64,000 nt of DNA from Bryoerythrophyllum caledonicum (taxonomy: Eukaryota; Streptophyta; Bryopsida; Pottiales; Pottiaceae), in NCBI GenBank assembly GCA_963971425.1, contig OZ020521.1, positions 13,099,519-13,163,518 of the forward strand. The letters run 5' to 3'. This document shows, piece after piece, positions 58,181 through 64,000 of this stretch (its first letter is position 1; the number at the start of each line of letters is the position of its first letter). A program made the translations under genes and the position numbers. The notes beneath the pieces were generated by a model. That model was not told the DNA's origin. It worked only from the letters and a program-made list of their open reading frames with translations, and made no database searches.

Positions 58181-58580
58181 TAATAGTGTTTAACTATTGA
58201 CACTATGTTGGTAAACTAAAATTTATGTTTACTGTAGTATACACTAAATGTGAACCCATACACCAATTGCAAATGAGGCACTTAGTGTAGTGACATAACC
58301 GGACACTAAATGCCATTTACTACACTATGTATCAATTTTTGTAGAAATAATAAATTTATTTCTTTCACTTGTGCACATTTAGTGTATCAATAGTGTATCA
58401 ATAATTATTTGTGCTTGAACAAATGCAAATCTCGGATTTAGAATTTAAGATTTGGACGTATCCAATTTTGATTAAAATATAACGTATGGCAATTGCCAAT
58501 TACACATATTCTTCTACGAAGATGCCGTATTGCCTATTTAACCACCACATGCGAAACTAATGCAGCTAATTAACCAAAAA
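58181..58580. other. AT-rich 3' flank of the kinase-like gene
   Basis: No gene. TAGTGTA/ACACTAAATG words are frequent. Confidence 0.5.
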
Positions 58581-60161
58581 CTATTGTCGGTAACAACATA
58601 GAGGCATAGTCCAGTTGTGGGGGGTTTTCATTAATGTGTCTAAAACATCTGCCACAGAAGACCGTTCTTCGAGCAGTTGTTTTTGCAACGCTCTAAGTTT
58701 TAGCTTCAGGTTTACATATTGCTCCGTATTTTTGCTGGTGAAATACGAAGTGTCCCAATCTTCTTTCCAAATTTTTTCACAAATCCAACCCACCGCAAAT
58801 GCATCTGCTGCCTTGGAGTAGAGGTGTGACCGTTGCATGACTTCAAGCGAGTTGGTGGAGTCCTGCGGCCCAAAATTATAGAACAGTTCTGGTGCCACAA
58901 ACCGTCGCCGCTCTCTCTCTTGTTGAAGTTCTTCCTTGAATTGATAACCATACCTTGATGGCTCATTCTCCACAACCCGACTAGAAAGCCCCCAATCGCA
59001 AATTCCGATGTACACCGTATCGGGTTTCCACTCATCAAAGTGGAGCAAAACATTCGATGGAGAGATGTCATTGTGTATATAATTTGCGTCGTGGCATTTA
59101 CCCACAATGACAAGCAATGATAGCGCGAGGTTCACTCGATTTTGGCAGTAAGTTTTTACCCACCGAAGCTCTTGGATTGACAACCCGGTATTCGGATGCA
59201 TCTCAATCTGTTCAAATGGCAATGCTTCGTCCACTTTCGAGTCAAACTTTGACCAAAAAGAAGCCAGAGATCCCCCATTCCACCAGAGCGTGTATCCTTC
59301 CATAGTTTTCGGCTGGATGTACGCAAGTCTAATGATCCTTGGATGCACTACCGGACACCCTCCAGCCTTGTTGATGATGTTTCGGCGCTTCTCCCTCTCG
59401 TTGGTGTTGGTCAGAGTCTTTCCGGCGAAGTAAATCCAACTTGGAATGTTTTCCAATTTGGTTATCATCACCTTCCGTACAGCCCCATAGCCACCCACCG
59501 CGCTCTGCCCTGGCATTGGAATCACTTTAGCGCAACTTTCAAGCCACTTGAAAGTTCCACCAACGTAGTGAGCCAAAATTTGCTCCTCAATAGTCGCTTT
59601 CCAAAGAGCTAGTTTCTTCTTACGGGAAGAAGAGTACTGTTGAACGAAGCTCTGGATCATCCTCATCTTCGCCACTAGTGTGCGCTCCTCCAGGTTCCAG
59701 GTGCTCTCATCCTCCTTCTTCCCTGTGACGTAACACCAGTTCGCAACGATATTGGTGGTCAGTGCGGTCACTTGTGTGTCCAACCACTCCGAATGCAACC
59801 AATAATCTGAGAAATTATTAAATTTCTCAGATTTATCAAGGTTTGACATTAATTCGTGTCGCATGTCAACCGTCAACTTGTGGTATCCCTCTTCGTTGTG
59901 GTTCAGATAGCTCCTCGTCAACGCCCCTGTCGTCCGACGGTTGTAAAACTCAACGGCCATCCCTCTACATTCAACCATGTATTCGTGCGGGGGCATATCC
60001 GGATTTGGTGACTTCTTCCGCCTCTTCCCGCTCGATGACGACGGATTCAATGATCCCGAAGTCAACTCCGTGTTGGTGGACGGAAGAACCGTCTCATCAA
60101 CATCATCCAAGTCCATAAATACTGGGCGCTTCTCCATCGACCTACTTCCTTCTCCCGCCAT
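58581..60161 (-). CDS. Protein kinase-like protein with an unrecognised N-terminal domain, single exon
   Basis: 526 residues, ATG at 60161, uninterrupted. A basic stretch (GKRRKKS, 45-51) may be a nuclear signal. Residues about 60-215 are helical and unrecognised. The C-terminal half carries kinase motifs in order: Gly loop VGGYGAVRKV (222-231), Lys248 in FAGKTL, catalytic loop HNDISPSN (Asp365, Asn370), DWG in place of DFG (389-391), APE (423-425) and helix-F Asp453 (DAFAVG). The activation segment is short and basic (QERERRR). All catalytic residues are present, so an active Ser/Thr-type kinase is possible, though the HND/DWG variants are unusual. It is divergent to the RING-family gene at 60635, with its own TATA box (minus, 60352-60360). 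It could be a host gene or mobile-element cargo. Confidence 0.75.
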   Translation of the reverse strand: MAGEGSRSMEKRPVFMDLDDVDETVLPSTNTELTSGSLNPSSSSGKRRKKSPNPDMPPHEYMVECRGMAVEFYNRRTTGALTRSYLNHNEEGYHKLTVDMRHELMSNLDKSEKFNNFSDYWLHSEWLDTQVTALTTNIVANWCYVTGKKEDESTWNLEERTLVAKMRMIQSFVQQYSSSRKKKLALWKATIEEQILAHYVGGTFKWLESCAKVIPMPGQSAVGGYGAVRKVMITKLENIPSWIYFAGKTLTNTNEREKRRNIINKAGGCPVVHPRIIRLAYIQPKTMEGYTLWWNGGSLASFWSKFDSKVDEALPFEQIEMHPNTGLSIQELRWVKTYCQNRVNLALSLLVIVGKCHDANYIHNDISPSNVLLHFDEWKPDTVYIGICDWGLSSRVVENEPSRYGYQFKEELQQERERRRFVAPELFYNFGPQDSTNSLEVMQRSHLYSKAADAFAVGWICEKIWKEDWDTSYFTSKNTEQYVNLKLKLRALQKQLLEERSSVADVLDTLMKTPHNWTMPLCCYRQ

Positions 60162-60634
60162 ATGTGATTGTCAACTCCCTACCGTGGTCGAAATTCCAAG
60201 TTGATGGTTTTAAAAAAAACCGCAAAGAGTCTGGGTACAATAAATGGGCCAAGCCCGATCACCCACCAAACTCACTTTCAGGCCGCAAAGCGAACTGACA
60301 CGTGAGGCCTAGGGAGTGGACTTGACAAAGAATAAGGACAAAATGTCCCCTATTTATATGGTGTAGGGTTCCTTTTGCGAAGACGTCCCCGCCCTACCTG
60401 GGCAGGGCGGAGACGTCTCCGTCCCTGCCCGGTAAGGGGCGGAGACGTCCCCGCCCCTGCCCGGGGACCCTAGACCAGTGCTTCGTCTATCGGCTATATA
60501 ATATCGTGCACACCCCTAATTGTCCCCGCCTCACATACTCCCTCTTCATCCACCTCTTAATTGAGTTGGTTGTGGGCGTCGTGTGAGGACTTCATCCATT
60601 CGCATCACATATATTATTCAGATTTTCCCCACCT
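60162..60634. promoter_or_regulatory. Bidirectional promoter with GACGTC palindrome array and two TATA boxes
   Basis: On minus, CATATAAATAGGGG (about 60347-60360) serves the kinase-like gene; on plus, CTATATAATATCG (60494-60506) serves the RING-family gene. Between them lie GAAGACGTCCCCGCCC (60380), the palindrome-like GGGCGGAGACGTCTCCGTCCC (60405-60425) and GGGGCGGAGACGTCCCCGCCCC (60436-60457). GACGTC is a bZIP-type core (C-box/CRE), which suggests shared control of the pair. Confidence 0.6.
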
Positions 60635-62872
60635 ATGGCCACGCCGGTAAAAATGAATAAAGAAGAACGAGAAAAGAGTAGACTACGATCGGGAAACAAG
60701 CAGCGGAAGAGGTTGCATGTGCTTCGGAATCCTGTTAAATTGGCTTTTAAAGGTTGGGAAGAAGTTCCGGAGCCATGGAGTTTTGAGGATTGCGCAAACT
60801 TCATCGAGTGGTGCCATATCGACAAGGCTTTCCCGGAGGAGCGACACAATTATCACCGACGCTTTCACAAGGCAAATTTATGGAAGTGCACCGACGAGGC
60901 GTTCAAAAATTGGTGCATTGAAGTATACCAGGTCTTGTACGACATCCCTTATATCAAACGCAACGAAGTAAATCTCTTCCTTGCGCGAGGTGTCCATGCG
61001 GAGGTAAAGTTGGGCAAGAGGGTGGATTGGTCCACCTTGAAAGCCATGGGAGATAGCATAAGAGTTCCTTCTCCGGTGAATTGATTGATTTCAATGGGGA
61101 CACGGAGGTATCCAGAAGGCGGATTGGGCAAATCGATGGCGAAGACTGAACCGGTCGACACGTACGAGACCGATCCCTCAAACACGGATACAGACTCTGA
61201 CGGATCCCACGTTCCAATCACAAGGAGCCAAAGGACACAAGCGCGCACCAAACGAAGGAGGGCGGAACAAACGGTTAACGTAGTCGTTAACAATACCGTT
61301 AATGAAGTTGGGGCTCAGGTAGAATCCCCCGCGGTTGTTGATCGAACGTTAGAAGCCTCTATTGGTGCTATTTTTGCCAACACTATTCAAACCTTGCTGA
61401 ACCAATTGGAAGGGAAGACAACAGAACTATTGTCATTGCGCGATGAGGTTCGCAAGTTGAGAGTTGATGTCAATGATAAAAACATTGTTATTGACCAGCA
61501 ACGACGTGATATGGAGGAGCTCCGACTTGCCCTTCAAACTAGTACAATGACCACAGAAGATCGGAATCCACAATGGGAGGAAGAAGGGCTTGTAGACGTG
61601 TCAACCCAAGACGATTCATTGTCGTTTGATGAGGCCCCTACCAACGCAGACAAAGCTATGGTCAACAGAGAAGAGGGTGCGGGGGGTGACGGCGGCAAAG
61701 AGCTCGCTAAAGCGCTTGAAGAGAATTCAAGACTACAAAGTCACTTGGATGTGTTGGTAGAACATTACTATCAATGGAAGTTGGCATGCGTCTTCACGGT
61801 CGATCAGTTCCGACAATTGGTGGCGGAATTCCAAAAAATCGACAACAACTATACCGAAAACAACCAGGAGAGGGTGTTTGGTTTGACATCGTGGGCCCTC
61901 GTAGATGATCTTTTCAAGATGGATGAAATGGCGATGGTGAAAACCGCTGGTGGGCAAACAACCATCGATTGGTCCCGTTACAAATGGGATTTCAAAAAGG
62001 AGGTTTCATCTACCCTCGATCATCGGGGCAAACCCATGTTATTGTGGCCACAACCTTCGAGCTTCGTATCCGATGGTACGACTAGCTCAATTTGTCTAAA
62101 CCCATTTGGTCCAGAAGGTGGGATGCATCTAGGCACTTGTGAGCACTTGTACCATCCATTTTGTTTGATTAGCTTGATGGTCGTACGCCGGCGGTGCTCA
62201 TTGTGCAAGGCCCCTTTTCACGAGCGATTGTACGAACTTTTTGAATTAGTTCCATACATGCCCCCGCATTGGGAGTTCAATGTGACGAACGCTCATGATC
62301 AATCACATATGTGGGGAAAATATTTGGTGTGGAGCTGGAAACTGAAGATGCACTCGTTGGATAAGATGCACCTCTCAAACGAGTGGGGTTGGGAAAGGGA
62401 CCCGGAGCAGATTGTCCGGGTGTGCAAGAATTTGATCCCGTTAAAGGACAAATACAGTCAAGGAAAAGGAAATTTCTTCTACCAATGCTTTAATGGCCAT
62501 TGGGACGAGAACGGGGAGCAATTTTGTTTCGGACCTCATCCACGGCAATGGTTGTGGGCCGTTGACGGAGTTCGCATCACAGACGACAACGGGGATCGCA
62601 TTTCTCACGACGTTGACCAACCAGACCCGCAAGAACTAAGACAATTATCAGAATCAGAGTGGAAAGAAATTTTCCGAAATGACGGAATCGACTTCTTGCT
62701 CGATGTGCACAGTCCAGGGACACGGCAAGCGCTCGACCAGCTCATGCAATCCCAAATCCTAAGGGCCGTTGTCGTGTTGAGAAACTTTGCTTTAGGAAAC
62801 ACAGGGTCTTTTTTGCATTTAGGTAGTGAAGTGCAAGACTTATCTTGTATGTATGGCTTCAACAAACATTAA
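60635..62872 (+). pseudogene. PEPW-coiled-coil-RING family, copy 4 (diverged); one in-frame TGA
   Basis: ATG at 60635. The N-terminal domain matches copies 1-3 (FKGWEEVPEPWSFEDC, IEWCHIDKAFPEE, FLARGVHAEVKLGKRVDWST). A TGA at 61082-61084 interrupts, then the same frame is open for 595 codons: acidic Thr/Asp linker, KRRRAEQ, coiled coil (about 61350-61550), second helical part, RING-like finger at 62087-62208 (C337, C352-x-H354, H357, C360, C371, C374) and the C-terminal domain (MPPHWEFN, WSWKLKM). The first RING zinc ligand is Ser334 (AGC) where copy 3 has Cys. Either the stop is real and the gene dead, or a product starts downstream. Unlike copies 1-3 it has no GTCCGCG array, but shares a promoter with the kinase-like gene. 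Confidence 0.72.
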
Positions 62873-64000
62873 AATGGCTACTATGTCTTTCTTTTACTTC
62901 TAGTCTATCTCCATAACACTCTTAATCTAGAAGTTTCCATCTTCAAACGCTATCCCTAAAAATCCCGCCACTAATTTTCACATAACTTTCTGTCTACAAG
63001 TCCAATGATTCTAGGATTTTGACACAACCTTAATAATCTTGTTAACAAGCTATGTACCAATTTTCACTATTATTGGATCAATTCCCAACAAGATCCATGG
63101 CCTCAAACTCCTCTGCCTCTAATATCAGACCCCCCCTACTTCAACTCTTCATCACTCCTATTCTATTACAGACAAACATCTCAAAATTTGTACATAAGTC
63201 ACTTACATAACAAAGAACACTTCCACAAAAAATCAATCCTAAAAAATCTATCAATAATCTCTCAAAACGTAGTTTCCTTATACCAAGTTCTGCCCTTGAA
63301 TCCCTCTCAAAAACCCGGTTACAATTTACCTCATAACTTTTAGATTGTAGTGCTAATGGATCTAAGATTTTAACACAAGCTTCCTAAGACAATTGTAATA
63401 CTACCCTCAAAATCTCACTACCAAACTCACAATGATCGCGAAACACCACTCCTTCAAAGTATTTGAACATTACTGCCTCAATTTCTAAACCCCTCTTTAT
63501 TCAGATCTGCACCACGGCTTCACTACGACTCCGATTGGAGCGTGTGAAACATCATTGGAAAGCTAACAACAAGAGGAACAACACTCTAAAAACTGACAAT
63601 CAAATTCTAAAAACTCGCGATGAAACAAGCAGAAACCTGAGGCTATTTATAGTCTTGGGGAGAAGAGCTCGAGCGGGGGAGAAGGACAAGAAAGTCAAGA
63701 ATTAATATCAGTCCACGCCTTCAAGCCTCCTTCTTTGACCAAAGTTTGGTCACCTAAGTCAATTTACCTCCAATTCTTGCCCATAACTTCCCACATAAGC
63801 CTAGATTCCCTCTTATCTCTTATCTACAATGTCAACAAGTAGTTGCCCCTATTTTCTTCCCTCTAACTTGACTCTAAATACTAGCATTTCTTACTTTGAC
63901 CACAAAATAAACTACCATAACACTTTGTTTAGATTTTTTAATCTTAGAGGCGTTAGAAAATGGCTTAAATACCATTAGAGCCCACGTACTGTCATCGACC
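62873..64000. other. 3' flank of copy 4, no gene seen
   Basis: Pyrimidine-rich on plus, with short frames only. GGCTATTTATAGTCTTGGGG at about 63640 looks like a TATA segment of a repeat (LTR-like), but no partner copy is in the window. Confidence 0.5.

Noticed and set aside
57886..60480. CAGGGTTGCC at 57886 as the left end of a hAT element containing the kinase gene
   Set aside because: No matching right end or 8-bp duplication could be found up to 64 kb; left as a note only.
19284..61084. In-frame TGA codons read as selenocysteine or programmed readthrough
   Set aside because: Land plants lack selenocysteine decoding, the sites differ between copies, and TAG and TAA stops occur in the same way. 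Mutation is simpler.
1..64000. CRISPR array, bacterial operons or riboswitches
   Set aside because: Tandem repeats here lack unique equal-length spacers, and all recognised genes are eukaryotic.

Overview
This window reads as nuclear DNA of a land plant, or a close streptophyte relative. The signs are an intact eukaryotic tRNA-Phe(GAA), two spliced genes of plant type (a GDSL esterase/lipase and an RRP6-like 3'-5' exonuclease with a C-terminal zinc/HNH-like domain) with short GT-AG introns, and a dense load of plant-type transposons (Ty3/gypsy, hAT, Mutator-like, CACTA and MITEs). I cannot name the species. Nothing bacterial, organellar or CRISPR-like was seen.

Layout. 0-7.3 kb: the pol part of a decayed Ty3/gypsy element and its 3' non-coding tail. 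7.3-18.9 kb: the 3' end of an LTR element with an unusual gag-like ORF; its LTR was split by an 8.65-kb Mutator-like element (MULE, 9045-17697) bounded by matching direct repeats. The MULE carries a broken transposase, an imperfect-palindrome repeat family, a small CACTA MITE, and a spliced gene fragment resembling a permuted (beta-class) DNA methyltransferase. 18.9-30.5 kb: three copies of an unrecognised protein family (N-terminal GW..PEPW domain, coiled coil, RING-H2, C-terminal domain), each under the same conserved promoter block and a GTCCGCG-rich array. Copy 2 is an internal-deletion derivative of a copy-3-like parent. 30.5-34.3 kb: a hAT transposase gene flanked by oppositely oriented GTCCGCG arrays. 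34.5-39.5 kb: a second gag-like LTR element nested into a relative of the first. 39.5-45.4 kb: AT-rich intergenic DNA with a 1.36-kb CACTA element and a 283-bp MITE.

45.5-57 kb is the host-gene island: GDSL esterase (5 exons, 422 codons), RRP6L3-like exonuclease (12 exons, 858 codons) and tRNA-Phe. 57-63 kb holds local tandem repeats, then a divergent pair: an intact-looking protein kinase-like gene (minus strand) and a fourth, more diverged member of the RING family (plus strand). They share a 470-bp intergenic region with a TATA box on each side and near-perfect 22-bp palindromes centred on GACGTC; a similar palindrome lies beyond the kinase 3' end.

How it fits together. Nesting gives a relative chronology: RING copy 1 was cut by an LTR element, whose LTR was later cut by the MULE. 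Several mobile ORFs are broken mainly by in-frame stops and rarely by frameshifts, and most stops are one C-to-T or G-to-A change from a sense codon, as expected from methylcytosine deamination in silenced repeats. The two host genes are fully open. The least explained content is the RING family and its kinase neighbour, and the methyltransferase-like MULE cargo.
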